A model generated the notes under the pieces. That model was given only the letters and a program-made list of their open reading frames with translations, searched no databases and was not told where the DNA came from. A stretch of 64,000 bases of DNA from Bacteroidales bacterium (GTDB taxonomy: Bacteria > Bacteroidota > Bacteroidia > Bacteroidales > Tenuifilaceae): NCBI GenBank assembly GCA_011045955.1, contig DSBV01000041.1, positions 1 to 64,000 on the forward strand, given 5' to 3'. This document shows positions 17,895 to 25,344 of the stretch, piece by piece. Each line of letters starts with the position of its first letter. Position 1 is the first letter of the stretch. Both the position numbers and the translations under genes were made by a program.

Positions 17895-18470
17895 CTACCT
17901 GATGCTATCAATCACCAGGCAAATCCGTTCAAATATTTCATCGATAGCACCCATGCCGTTTACTCCACGGTACTTGCCCTGTGCCTTGTAGTAGTCCATT
18001 ACGGGTAGGGTTGTTTTGTTGTAGATGTCTAACCGGCCGCGAATAATACCTTCATCCTGGTCGTCGCTGCGGTCGCTCATTTTACCTCGGTTCAGCAGGC
18101 GAGCAATGAGCTCGTTGTAATCAACCTCAAGCGCCAGCATAATGGTTATGGGTGCCCTTTTGGCGTCGAGCATCTCGTCGAGTTTTTTGGCCTGAACGGT
18201 AGTTCGGGGAAACCCATCGAACACAAAACCCGGTACATCGTGGTGGTTATCGAGTTCCCTGGCAATTAGGTCGATAACCATCTCGTCGGGAACCAGTTGG
18301 CCCTTATCGATATACTTTTGAGCCTCTACTCCAATTGGCGACTGTTCACGTATTGCAGCTCTAAGCATATCGCCTGTAGCCAGATGCTGCAGCTTGTATT
18401 TCTCAATTATTTTTTGGGATTGAGTGCCCTTGCCTGCGCCCGGGGGGCCAAATAATACAATGTTAAGCAT
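17895..18470 (-). CDS. adk: Adenylate kinase
   Basis: 191-residue enzyme converting ATP plus AMP to two ADP. P-loop GPPGAGKGTQS at residues 7-17, AMP-binding region LATGDMLRAAI, FDGFPRT, and the LID region LLNRGKMSDRSDD. The LID is short, without the zinc-binding Cys insertion of longer forms, which is the usual Bacteroidetes type. It has its own well-formed promoter and terminator, so it is transcribed alone. Its usual partner obgE lies 1.46 kb further on behind a horizontally acquired fragment. Confidence 0.97.
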   Translation of the reverse strand: MLNIVLFGPPGAGKGTQSQKIIEKYKLQHLATGDMLRAAIREQSPIGVEAQKYIDKGQLVPDEMVIDLIARELDNHHDVPGFVFDGFPRTTVQAKKLDEMLDAKRAPITIMLALEVDYNELIARLLNRGKMSDRSDDQDEGIIRGRLDIYNKTTLPVMDYYKAQGKYRGVNGMGAIDEIFERICLVIDSIR

Positions 18471-18539
18471 TTTACGATATATTGTGTTTTGGTTTATTTA
18501 TGTTTAGTATCCAACCCCTTACCTGCTAAAATGCTTGAA

Positions 18540-18570
18540 CAAATATAGGTAAACAATTTTCATACCCAAA
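18540..18570 (-). promoter_or_regulatory. Consensus Bacteroidetes promoter of adk
   Basis: Minus-strand TTTG (18570-18567), exactly 19 bases, then TATATTTG (18547-18540): a full match to TTTG-N19-TAnnTTTG. The predicted transcript start leaves a leader of roughly 60 bases before the ATG at 18470. Confidence 0.8.
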
Positions 18571-18782
18571 AATTATTAAAACATTTTACGGGTTGACTAA
18601 AAGCTGGCTGATAGCATATTTTTCTATTATTTTATAGATGCATAAGTAAAAGTTAACCACATGTATAAGCACGAATTGTTTTTTACCATCGCAACTCTTT
18701 TATCTAGGAATTTATGAGTTGTAGTGTATCTCAGATTTGTATTCAGGGGTAAGATGCAGGAGTCATCATTCTGAATACCCTT

Positions 18783-19058
18783 AACGGCTCACGGTTAACG
18801 GTTTAGTTTTAAGATTTATATTCCTCTAAATTCCTCTGACTTCCTTTAACTCCCTCATATTCTCTCTTCTACCGGTCAACGGCTCACGGTTAACGATTCA
18901 CGAACCTCCTTTTTTAATGAATTATAGTTAAGATACGCACCCCATTTTGTTCTGGTTCATTCCAACATTCCTCTAACTTCCTTTAACTTCCTCTAACTTC
19001 CACATATTTAAACTTCTACCGTTTAACGGCTCACGTTTAAAAATTCACGAACCTCCTT
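18783..19058. repeat. Duplicated intergenic repeat unit with decamer arrays
   Basis: Part of a 699-base gap with no gene. Two copies of one composite unit lie head to tail. Each has a 10-bp tandem array (TTCCTCTAAA/TTCCTCTGAC/TTCCTTTAAC at 18821-18850; CTCTAACTTC/CTTTAACTTC/CTCTAACTTC at 18971-19000), then CTTCTACCG, AACGGCTCACG (18878 and 19025) and an identical 16-base ATTCACGAACCTCCTT (18896-18911 and 19043-19058). A further AACGGCTCACGGTTAACG is at 18783-18800. The decamer is the same family, on the opposite strand, as the array before the four-helix-bundle gene at 22.3 kb. Confidence 0.85.
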
Positions 19059-19112
19059 AACCTAAAACTCCTTTTTCCCTTCATCAACCTTTTGCAACTT
19101 TTACTGTTTAAC

Positions 19113-19144
19113 TTTCAAAGTTTCAATTTAAAAATCTAACTTTG
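19113..19144 (+). promoter_or_regulatory. Candidate promoter of the mrp-nifU pair
   Basis: TTTC (19113-19116), 20 bases, TAACTTTG (19137-19144): a full -7 box and a one-mismatch -33 box, ending 25 bases before the mrp start. Confidence 0.55.
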
Positions 19145-19169
19145 CGATCAATTTAAACTAAATAAAAAT

Positions 19170-20276
19170 ATGGATTTAGCAATAGATTCGGTAAAGGAAG
19201 TGCTTTCAGCAGTTTTGCACCCCGAAACCGGGAAAGATATTGTAAGCATGGGAATGGTGCAAGGGTTAAGTATTGAGGGCGATAAGGTATCGTTTACCTT
19301 AAAGCTTACAAAGAGTAACGACCCATTTGCATCGTCGTTGAAAAAAACTGCCACAAAAGCCATCCGGCAGAAGTTTGGGGAGAACGTAGAGGTAGATGTT
19401 TTGTTGGTTGCCAATGTGGCGCCCAAGGTACCGCCCTTGAAGCAAAAAGCATCAATCAGTAAGGTGAAGAATATCATAGCCATTGCCTCCGGAAAGGGCG
19501 GCGTTGGTAAATCGACCATTGCAGCCAACCTTGCTGTTGCAGTTGCAAAAACCGGTGCAAAGGTAGGGTTAATTGATGCCGATATATATGGCCCCTCTAT
19601 CCCCAAGATGTTCAACATGGAGCATACTCAACCCGAAATTGTTAAAGAGGAAGGGCTGGAACTAATTGTTCCGGTTGAGAATTACGGGGTAAAGTTGCTT
19701 TCCATCGGTTTTTTTGTTGACCCCAACAATGCACTAGTCTGGCGTGGCCCTATGGCTACCAGCGCATTGAAACAGCTTATTCACCAAGGTGCATGGGGTG
19801 AACTCGATTACTTGTTCATCGATATGCCCCCGGGTACAAGTGATATTCATCTCACCTTGGTTCAGGAAGTTCCGGTAACCGGTGCGGTTATCATTAGCAC
19901 ACCACAGGATGTAGCTTTGGCCGATGCAGTAAAGGGAATAAGCATGTTTACCAGCCCCAGCATCAATGTTCCGGTTTTAGGATTAGTTGAGAATATGGCA
20001 TGGTTTACCCCTGAGGAACTACCAAACAATAAGTACTACATTTTTGGCAAGGAGGGTTGCAAAAAGCTGGCCGAAAGGATGAAAATTCCTCTACTTGGCC
20101 AAATTCCCATAGTTCAAAGCATTCGCGAGGGTGGCGATTATGGCGAACCTGTGGCAATTAACGCCTCAATCACTGGTAAGGCATTCGATGAGCTTGCTAA
20201 AAACCTGATTGAGCGCGTTGAGTGGCGTAATAGGGAACTCCCTCCCACTCAAATAGTAAATGTTCAGCATAAATAA
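19170..20276 (+). CDS. mrp: Mrp/ApbC-family Fe-S cluster carrier ATPase
   Basis: 368 residues. An N-terminal MIP18/DUF59-like domain (residues 1-95) is followed by a deviant-Walker P-loop ATPase (GKGGVGKSTIAANLA, DADIYGPSIP, DMPPGTSD, ISTPQDVALAD). The family holds and transfers [4Fe-4S] clusters to apoproteins in the cytosol. The CxxC that bridges the cluster in E. coli Mrp/ApbC would follow ENM; here that stretch reads ENMAWFTPEELP and has no CxxC. Either the cluster is bound differently or the protein acts mainly as an ATPase partner. A NifU-like gene follows after 20 bases and the suf operon is next, a coherent Fe-S neighbourhood. Confidence 0.93.
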   Translation: MDLAIDSVKEVLSAVLHPETGKDIVSMGMVQGLSIEGDKVSFTLKLTKSNDPFASSLKKTATKAIRQKFGENVEVDVLLVANVAPKVPPLKQKASISKVKNIIAIASGKGGVGKSTIAANLAVAVAKTGAKVGLIDADIYGPSIPKMFNMEHTQPEIVKEEGLELIVPVENYGVKLLSIGFFVDPNNALVWRGPMATSALKQLIHQGAWGELDYLFIDMPPGTSDIHLTLVQEVPVTGAVIISTPQDVALADAVKGISMFTSPSINVPVLGLVENMAWFTPEELPNNKYYIFGKEGCKKLAERMKIPLLGQIPIVQSIREGGDYGEPVAINASITGKAFDELAKNLIERVEWRNRELPPTQIVNVQHK

Positions 20277-20296
20277 CCAAATCAAATATTCAAGTT

Positions 20297-20545
20297 ATGT
20301 CAAAAGAACAAATTGTTGCAAAGGTTGAAAAGTCCATTGAGGTAATTCGCCCATTCCTTCAGAACGATGGTGGTGATATATCACTAGTGGAGGTAACCGA
20401 CGATTACGTGGTAAAAGTTAAACTTCATGGTGCTTGCGGCAGTTGCCCTTACAGCATTATGACCCTAAAAAATGGTGTTGAGCAAGCCATTATTCGCGAT
20501 ATTCCGGAAATTAAGGAAGTGGTTGCCGTGAACCTAAACTTTTAG
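20297..20545 (+). CDS. NifU C-terminal-domain Fe-S scaffold/carrier
   Basis: 82-residue stand-alone NifU domain, a small scaffold or carrier for [4Fe-4S] clusters. The core LQNDGGDISLVEV and the cluster-binding CxxC in HGACGSCPYS are both present, with the hydrophobic pattern of the family throughout. It is cotranscribed with mrp (20-base gap) and ends at its own terminator, so it is separate from sufB. It likely acts between the SUF scaffold and target enzymes, which is inference from family and position. Confidence 0.93.
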   Translation: MSKEQIVAKVEKSIEVIRPFLQNDGGDISLVEVTDDYVVKVKLHGACGSCPYSIMTLKNGVEQAIIRDIPEIKEVVAVNLNF

Positions 20546-20564
20546 TGTAATACTCCACGACTCT

Positions 20565-20600
20565 TAAAGTCCCAAGCTGGGCTTTTTTGTTTTTTTTAGT
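20565..20600 (+). terminator. Terminator after the NifU-like gene
   Basis: AAAGTCCC (20567-20573 region) and GGGCTTTT (20579-20586) form a short stem with one bulge, followed by two T-runs (20583-20597). It lies 20 bases after the stop codon. Confidence 0.7.
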
Positions 20601-20678
20601 TTTTCAGATATTTACAGGTTGATATAAAACATACCATTATTTTAGTTGGTTTCCTATTCATATTCAACATAAAGCAAA

Positions 20679-20686
20679 TATCTTTG
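20679..20686 (+). promoter_or_regulatory. Candidate -7 box of the suf operon
   Basis: TATCTTTG matches TAnnTTTG, 91 bases before the sufB start. No clear TTTG lies at the right distance upstream. I see no recognisable IscR-type operator. Confidence 0.45.
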
Positions 20687-20777
20687 CACACAATTTAGAT
20701 TAAATCTAATTTAACTGTGAAGCGTTAAACATTACCCGTTATAGTTTGTTGCTATTTTGTTATAGAAATAAACCAAT

Positions 20778-22226
20778 ATGGCAGAAGAACAGAATAAAAT
20801 ACTTGAGGAGGTAACCGGGTTGGAGTATAAGTATGGTTTTGTTACCAACGTTGAAACCGATACCATTCCCAAAGGGCTAAACGAAGATGTAATCCGTTTG
20901 ATTTCGGCTAAGAAGGGAGAGCCCGATTGGCTGCTTGAATTCAGGCTCAAGGCTTTTAGGCACTGGCAAACCATGGAGATGCCTCAATGGGCTCATCTAC
21001 AGATTCCGGAGATAAACTATCAGGACATCATTTACTACGCAGCCCCCAAGCAAAAGGCTTTGCTCTCTAGCCTCGATGAGGTTGACCCCGAAATTAAGGC
21101 CACCTTCGATAAGTTAGGGATTCCGCTCGATGAACAAAAGGTCTTGGCTGGTGTTGCCGTTGATGCCGTTATGGATAGCACCTCGGTAAAAACCACTTTC
21201 CGTGAAACACTTGCTGAACAGGGCATCGTTTTCTGCTCCATAAGCGAGGCTATTCGCGAACATCCCGACTTGGTAAAAAAGTACCTTGCCTCGGTGGTAC
21301 CGGTAACCGATAACTACTTTGCGGCACTTAACTCGGCTGTGTTTAGCGACGGCTCATTCTGCTACATACCAAAGGGGGTTCGCTGTCCCATGGAACTTAG
21401 CACCTACTTCCGTATCAATGCAGCCAATACCGGCCAGTTTGAGCGTACGCTCATTGTAGCCGACGATGATAGTTACGTATCGTACCTTGAGGGTTGCACA
21501 GCGCCCATGCGCGATGAAAATCAATTACACGCAGCAGTGGTTGAGATTGTGGCCCTTGAGAATGCCGAGGTTAAATACTCTACCGTTCAGAACTGGTATC
21601 CGGGCGATAAGGATGGTAAAGGCGGTATTTACAACTTTGTCACTAAACGCGGTATCTGTAAGGGTAGGAATAGTAAAATATCGTGGACACAGGTTGAAAC
21701 CGGTTCGGCAATTACTTGGAAATATCCCAGTTGCATCCTTTTAGGCGACAATTCCTATGGCGAGTTCTACTCAGTGGCCGTTACCAACCACCACCAGCAG
21801 GCCGACACAGGAACCAAGATGATCCATATTGGCAAGAATACTAAAAGTCGTATTGTTTCAAAAGGCATTTCGGCCGGTGTAAGCAACAACAGCTACCGGG
21901 GGCTTGTAAAAGTACTTAAGGGAGCCGATAACGCCCGAAATTTTTCGCAATGCGACTCGCTTCTGCTCGGCGACAAATGCGGTGCTCACACTTTCCCGTA
22001 TCTTGAGGTGGATAACCCCACAGCCATTGTTGAACACGAGGCTACCACATCTAAAATTGGTGAAGACCAAATATTCTACTGCAACCAACGTGGCCTATCG
22101 ACCGAAGATGCCGTTGGTCTTATTATTAACGGCTACGCCAAGGAGGTGCTGAACAAACTGCCCATGGAATTCGCCGTCGAAGCCCAAAAGCTGCTGCAAA
22201 TAAGCTTGGAAGGAAGCGTAGGGTAA
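20778..22226 (+). CDS. sufB: Fe-S cluster assembly protein SufB
   Basis: 482-residue scaffold subunit of the SufBCD complex, on which clusters are built in the cytosol. The right-handed beta-helix region and family landmarks are visible: [37 protein letters not shown] and the C-terminal [16 protein letters not shown]. The Cys-containing [19 protein letters not shown] segment includes the Cys implicated in cluster assembly. Length is standard. sufC normally follows at once; here a four-helix-bundle gene and repeat tracts separate them by 560 bases. Confidence 0.97.
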   Translation: MAEEQNKILEEVTGLEYKYGFVTNVETDTIPKGLNEDVIRLISAKKGEPDWLLEFRLKAFRHWQTMEMPQWAHLQIPEINYQDIIYYAAPKQKALLSSLDEVDPEIKATFDKLGIPLDEQKVLAGVAVDAVMDSTSVKTTFRETLAEQGIVFCSISEAIREHPDLVKKYLASVVPVTDNYFAALNSAVFSDGSFCYIPKGVRCPMELSTYFRINAANTGQFERTLIVADDDSYVSYLEGCTAPMRDENQLHAAVVEIVALENAEVKYSTVQNWYPGDKDGKGGIYNFVTKRGICKGRNSKISWTQVETGSAITWKYPSCILLGDNSYGEFYSVAVTNHHQQADTGTKMIHIGKNTKSRIVSKGISAGVSNNSYRGLVKVLKGADNARNFSQCDSLLLGDKCGAHTFPYLEVDNPTAIVEHEATTSKIGEDQIFYCNQRGLSTEDAVGLIINGYAKEVLNKLPMEFAVEAQKLLQISLEGSVG

Positions 22227-22259
22227 GAATGTTGATTATGAAGGATTTAAAAGCAGCAA

Positions 22260-22300
22260 GAGGAAGTTAGAAGAAGTTAGAAGAATTTAGAAGAAGTTAG
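22260..22300 (+). repeat. Decamer array, left arm of an inverted repeat around the four-helix-bundle gene
   Basis: Four 10-bp units (AGGAAGTTAG, AAGAAGTTAG, AAGAATTTAG, AAGAAGTTAG) occupy 22261-22300. Bases 22260-22285 are complementary to 22706-22731 at 24 of 26 positions, so the two tracts form an inverted repeat enclosing the gene. Confidence 0.9.
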
Positions 22301-22322
22301 AGGAATAAATTGAAAAGCTAAT

Positions 22323-22724
22323 ATGAATCAAAATCAAAAATCGTATGTGTTTACTGACCTAATAGTGTGGCAAAAGGCACACAAACTCACGCTTATAGTT
22401 TATTCCATAACCCAAAGTTTACCTCACGAGGAGATTTATTCTTTAACTTCCCAATTTAGGAGATCGGCAATATCAGTTCCCGCTAATATTGCTGAAGGTT
22501 TTAGAAGGAAAGGGAAATTTGATAAACTTAAGTTTCTAAATTATGCTCAGGGCAGTTTAGAAGAAACACGATATTATGCTATTTTGAGCAAAGATTTGGG
22601 TTATGTGGATTTTAACATGTTAGATTTATTAAGTGAAAGCATAACCGAAGTAAGTTTTTTGTTAAACTCGTATAGTTCAACAATTGCCAAAAATGATTAT
22701 AAATCTTCCTCTAACTTCTCCTAA
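22323..22724 (+). CDS. Four-helix-bundle protein (S23/intervening-sequence family) inserted in the suf operon
   Basis: 133 residues of the four-helix-bundle family first known from ORFs in 23S rRNA intervening sequences. Diagnostic segments are DLIVWQKAHKLTLIVY, LTSQFRRSAISVPANIAEGF and a final amphipathic helix. The family probably binds RNA or nucleic acid as a pentamer, but its job is not settled. The gene lies between sufB and sufC on the same strand, within an inverted repeat. Its last residues (KSSSNFS) and stop codon are encoded by the right repeat arm, so the native C-terminus was replaced or extended. The gene is AT-rich relative to suf genes. The ATG at 22323 follows the left arm by 22 bases. 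Confidence 0.88.
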   Translation: MNQNQKSYVFTDLIVWQKAHKLTLIVYSITQSLPHEEIYSLTSQFRRSAISVPANIAEGFRRKGKFDKLKFLNYAQGSLEETRYYAILSKDLGYVDFNMLDLLSESITEVSFLLNSYSSTIAKNDYKSSSNFS

Positions 22725-22731
22725 CTTCCTC
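22706..22731 (+). repeat. Decamer array, right arm of the inverted repeat
   Basis: Reads TTCCTCTAAC/TTCTCCTAAC/TTCCTC. Its reverse complement matches the left arm (22260-22285) at all but two positions. It overlaps the last codons of the four-helix-bundle gene and is followed by a T-run (22734-22741), so the arm plus T-run could also act as a terminator when paired. Confidence 0.85.
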
Positions 22732-22786
22732 AAATTTTTTTATTTCAAACAATAATAATAGTGGTAAATAATCAAACCATAGTCAT

Positions 22787-23539
22787 ATGCTAACAATCAA
22801 AGACTTACACGCAAAGATAAACGATAAAGAGATCCTCAAGGGTATCAACCTTGAGGTGAAAGCTGGCGAGATTCATGCAATTATGGGGCCAAACGGATCA
22901 GGGAAAAGCACCCTTGCATCGGTTCTAACCGGTCGTGAGCTGGTTGAGGTAACACACGGATCGGTAACCTTCAATGGAAAGGATTTGTTGGAGATGGCAC
23001 CAGAAATTCGCGCTCGCGAGGGTATATTTCTAAGCTTCCAGTATCCGATTGAGATACCCGGGGTGAGCATGGTAAACTTTATGAAGGCCGCCGTAAATGA
23101 GCATCGCAAGTATAGGGGATTGGAGCCCCTCTCGGCTTCCGATTTCCTGAAAATGATGCGCGAGCGAAAGGAACTGGTCGAAATTGATTCGGCTCTCACC
23201 AACCGTTCGGTGAACGAGGGCTTTTCCGGTGGCGAAAAGAAGAAAAACGAAATCTTCCAGATGGCCATGCTTGAACCAAAGTTGGCCATTCTCGACGAAA
23301 CCGACTCGGGACTAGATATCGACGCACTTCGCGTGGTGGCTAACGGGGTCAACAAGCTCAAACGCCCCGATAACACCGTTATTGTTATTACCCACTACCA
23401 ACGATTGCTCGATTACATTGTTCCCGATTATGTGCATGTCCTCTACAATGGCCGCATTGTAAAAAGTGCTGGGAAAGAACTTGCCCTTGAACTTGAGGAA
23501 AAGGGTTACGATTGGATTAAAAAAGGCGACAACGCCTAA
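22787..23539 (+). CDS. sufC: Fe-S cluster assembly ATPase SufC
   Basis: 250-residue soluble ABC-type ATPase that powers conformational change in SufBCD. Walker A GPNGSGKST, the Q-loop region FLSFQYP, signature SGGEKKKNE, Walker B LAILDETDSGLD and the His switch VITHYQRLL are all intact. Length is typical. It is followed after 28 bases by sufD. Because the upstream four-helix-bundle insertion may cause partial termination or cleavage, expression relative to sufB could differ; this is inference. Confidence 0.97.
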   Translation: MLTIKDLHAKINDKEILKGINLEVKAGEIHAIMGPNGSGKSTLASVLTGRELVEVTHGSVTFNGKDLLEMAPEIRAREGIFLSFQYPIEIPGVSMVNFMKAAVNEHRKYRGLEPLSASDFLKMMRERKELVEIDSALTNRSVNEGFSGGEKKKNEIFQMAMLEPKLAILDETDSGLDIDALRVVANGVNKLKRPDNTVIVITHYQRLLDYIVPDYVHVLYNGRIVKSAGKELALELEEKGYDWIKKGDNA

Positions 23540-23567
23540 ATCACTTTGGTGGTAAAACTGCAACCCT

Positions 23568-24935
23568 ATGTCCAATAAAACAATAGCAACACCCATACGT
23601 GAGGAGCTGATTAACCTGTATCAGAACAATCTCGATTTAATAACCCGAGGAAGTGCCGATATACTCAATCAGCACAGGCAAGAGGCTTTAAAGCACTTCA
23701 ACCTGCTTGATATTCCCTCACAAAAAAACGAAAATTATAAATACAGTAAAATTGAACCGCTTTTCAATTACGAATACGAAAAGTATTTCGCACCTAAACG
23801 CATTGCGTTTAATGTAGATGATATTTTTCGTTGCGGTATCCCCGAACTCGATACCCATTTGGCATTAGTGCTTAACGGATTTTATCTGCCCAAAGGCGAA
23901 AAGCTAATCACCTTGCCCAATGGCCTTATTTTCGGAAGTTTAGCCGAAGCGGCTGTTAGGTTCCCCAATTTGGTTAAGGATCGGTATAACTCTCTAGCCA
24001 AAAACCAAACCGATGGTCTTGTGGCCATGAACACAGCTTTTGCCCAGGATGGCGTTTTTATCTATGTACCCCGTAATGTGGTTGAGAGTAAGCCCATTCA
24101 GATTATCAACCTGCTCATGTCCGATACCAACCAGATGGTTCAGTATCGAAATTTGATTGTAGTTGAGGATGGAGCACAGACAAACGTGCTTGTTTGCGAC
24201 CACACCCTTTCGCCCAATCGATTCCTATCGAATGTGGTAACCGAAGTCTTTGTGGGCAGTAATGCCCAGCTCGAGTTTGTTAAGATGCAGAATGAGCACA
24301 ACGATTCCGCTCAGTTAACCCACACCTATGCCCACCAGCAAGCCGATTCGCGTTTGGTTACCAACGTTCTCTCGCTTCATGGCGGGTTTATTCGCAACAA
24401 CCTTGCTGTTACTCTTGCCGGTGAGGGCGCCGATGCACAACTCTATGGCCTATACCTAACTGACCGTACCCAGCATACCGATAACTTTACCTTTATCGAT
24501 CATGCAGTGCCAAACTGCACCAGTAATGAGCTCTACAAGGGAATACTCGACGATCAGGCTACAGGAGCCTTTAACGGCAAAATCATGGTAAGGCGCGATG
24601 CCCAAAAAACTCAGGCCTACCAGTCGAACAACAACCTGCTGCTCACAGCCGATGCTCGCATGAACACCAAGCCTCAACTTGAGATTTATGCCGACGATGT
24701 AAAGTGCTCGCACGGCGCCACCGTTGGTCAGCTCGATATGGAGGCGCTTTTCTATATGCGAGCCCGCGGTATAGGCGAACGCGAGGCTAAGCTGCTGCTA
24801 ATGTTCGGCTTTGCACATGATGTAATCAAACGCATATCAATCGATACACTTCGGGAACGCATCGACGATATGGTAAACAAACGCCTCCGAGGCGAACTAT
24901 CGCGCTGTCACAACTGCCCTATGCATTGCTGTTAG
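23568..24935 (+). CDS. sufD: Fe-S cluster assembly protein SufD
   Basis: 455-residue partner of SufB in the SufBC2D scaffold. The beta-helix core carries GKIMVRRDAQKTQAYQSN, LEIYADDVKCSHGATVGQL and the C-terminal MRARGIGEREAKLLLMFGFA, all standard for SufD, including the His of CSHGATVG implicated in cluster assembly. The C-terminus ends in a cysteine-rich tail (CHNCPMHCC) of four cysteines, not needed in E. coli SufD; it could bind metal or be a lineage trait. A broken four-helix-bundle gene follows after 49 bases. Confidence 0.96.
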   Translation: MSNKTIATPIREELINLYQNNLDLITRGSADILNQHRQEALKHFNLLDIPSQKNENYKYSKIEPLFNYEYEKYFAPKRIAFNVDDIFRCGIPELDTHLALVLNGFYLPKGEKLITLPNGLIFGSLAEAAVRFPNLVKDRYNSLAKNQTDGLVAMNTAFAQDGVFIYVPRNVVESKPIQIINLLMSDTNQMVQYRNLIVVEDGAQTNVLVCDHTLSPNRFLSNVVTEVFVGSNAQLEFVKMQNEHNDSAQLTHTYAHQQADSRLVTNVLSLHGGFIRNNLAVTLAGEGADAQLYGLYLTDRTQHTDNFTFIDHAVPNCTSNELYKGILDDQATGAFNGKIMVRRDAQKTQAYQSNNNLLLTADARMNTKPQLEIYADDVKCSHGATVGQLDMEALFYMRARGIGEREAKLLLMFGFAHDVIKRISIDTLRERIDDMVNKRLRGELSRCHNCPMHCC

Positions 24936-24984
24936 GGAGGGACTGATGGGGGACGTTCGTTGATAGAAATTACAGTCTTAAAAT

Positions 24985-25344
24985 ATGGACTATAAGGAAC
25001 TTGATGTATGGAAGTCATCATTTGAATTGGCAAAATTAGTTTACCATTTTACTGGGCAATTACCATCAGATGAGGAATTTGGGCTATCCAACCAATTGAG
25101 ACGCGCAGCCGTCTCAATTCCTTAAAATATTGCTGAAGGTAATGGGCGAAACACTTCAAAAGAAACAATACAGTTCCTTTTTATTGCAAGAGGTTCTATT
25201 TTTGAACTTGAAACTCAACTTATTTTGTGCAATGAGATTTATAAGGTAGATGCTAATGAATATGATGCTCTCTTTCAAAAGTTACAAAACTGCAAAATGC
25301 TGATAAATGGCTTCATTAACTACTATCATAAAAAGTTACAGTGA
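24985..25344 (+). pseudogene. Broken four-helix-bundle (S23-like) gene between sufD and sufS
   Basis: A second, divergent four-helix-bundle gene in the same operon. It encodes 119 residues starting YKELDVWKSSFELAKLVY, with NQLRRAAVSIP, then an in-frame TAA at 25123-25125 where family members have Ala or Ser (SIPANIAEG), then NIAEGNGR and the two final helices. All else is in frame, so a single nonsense change inactivated it. Its own stop (TGA 25342-25344) overlaps the sufS ATG. An 8-base inverted repeat (GTTCGTTG at 24955-24962; CAACGAAC at 25365-25372) flanks it. It differs too much from the 22.3-kb copy to be a recent duplicate. Confidence 0.88.

Noticed and set aside
18783-19058. CRISPR array
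   Set aside because: The repeats are tandem 10-bp units and a duplicated block, not 25-40 bp repeats with unique spacers; no cas genes are present.
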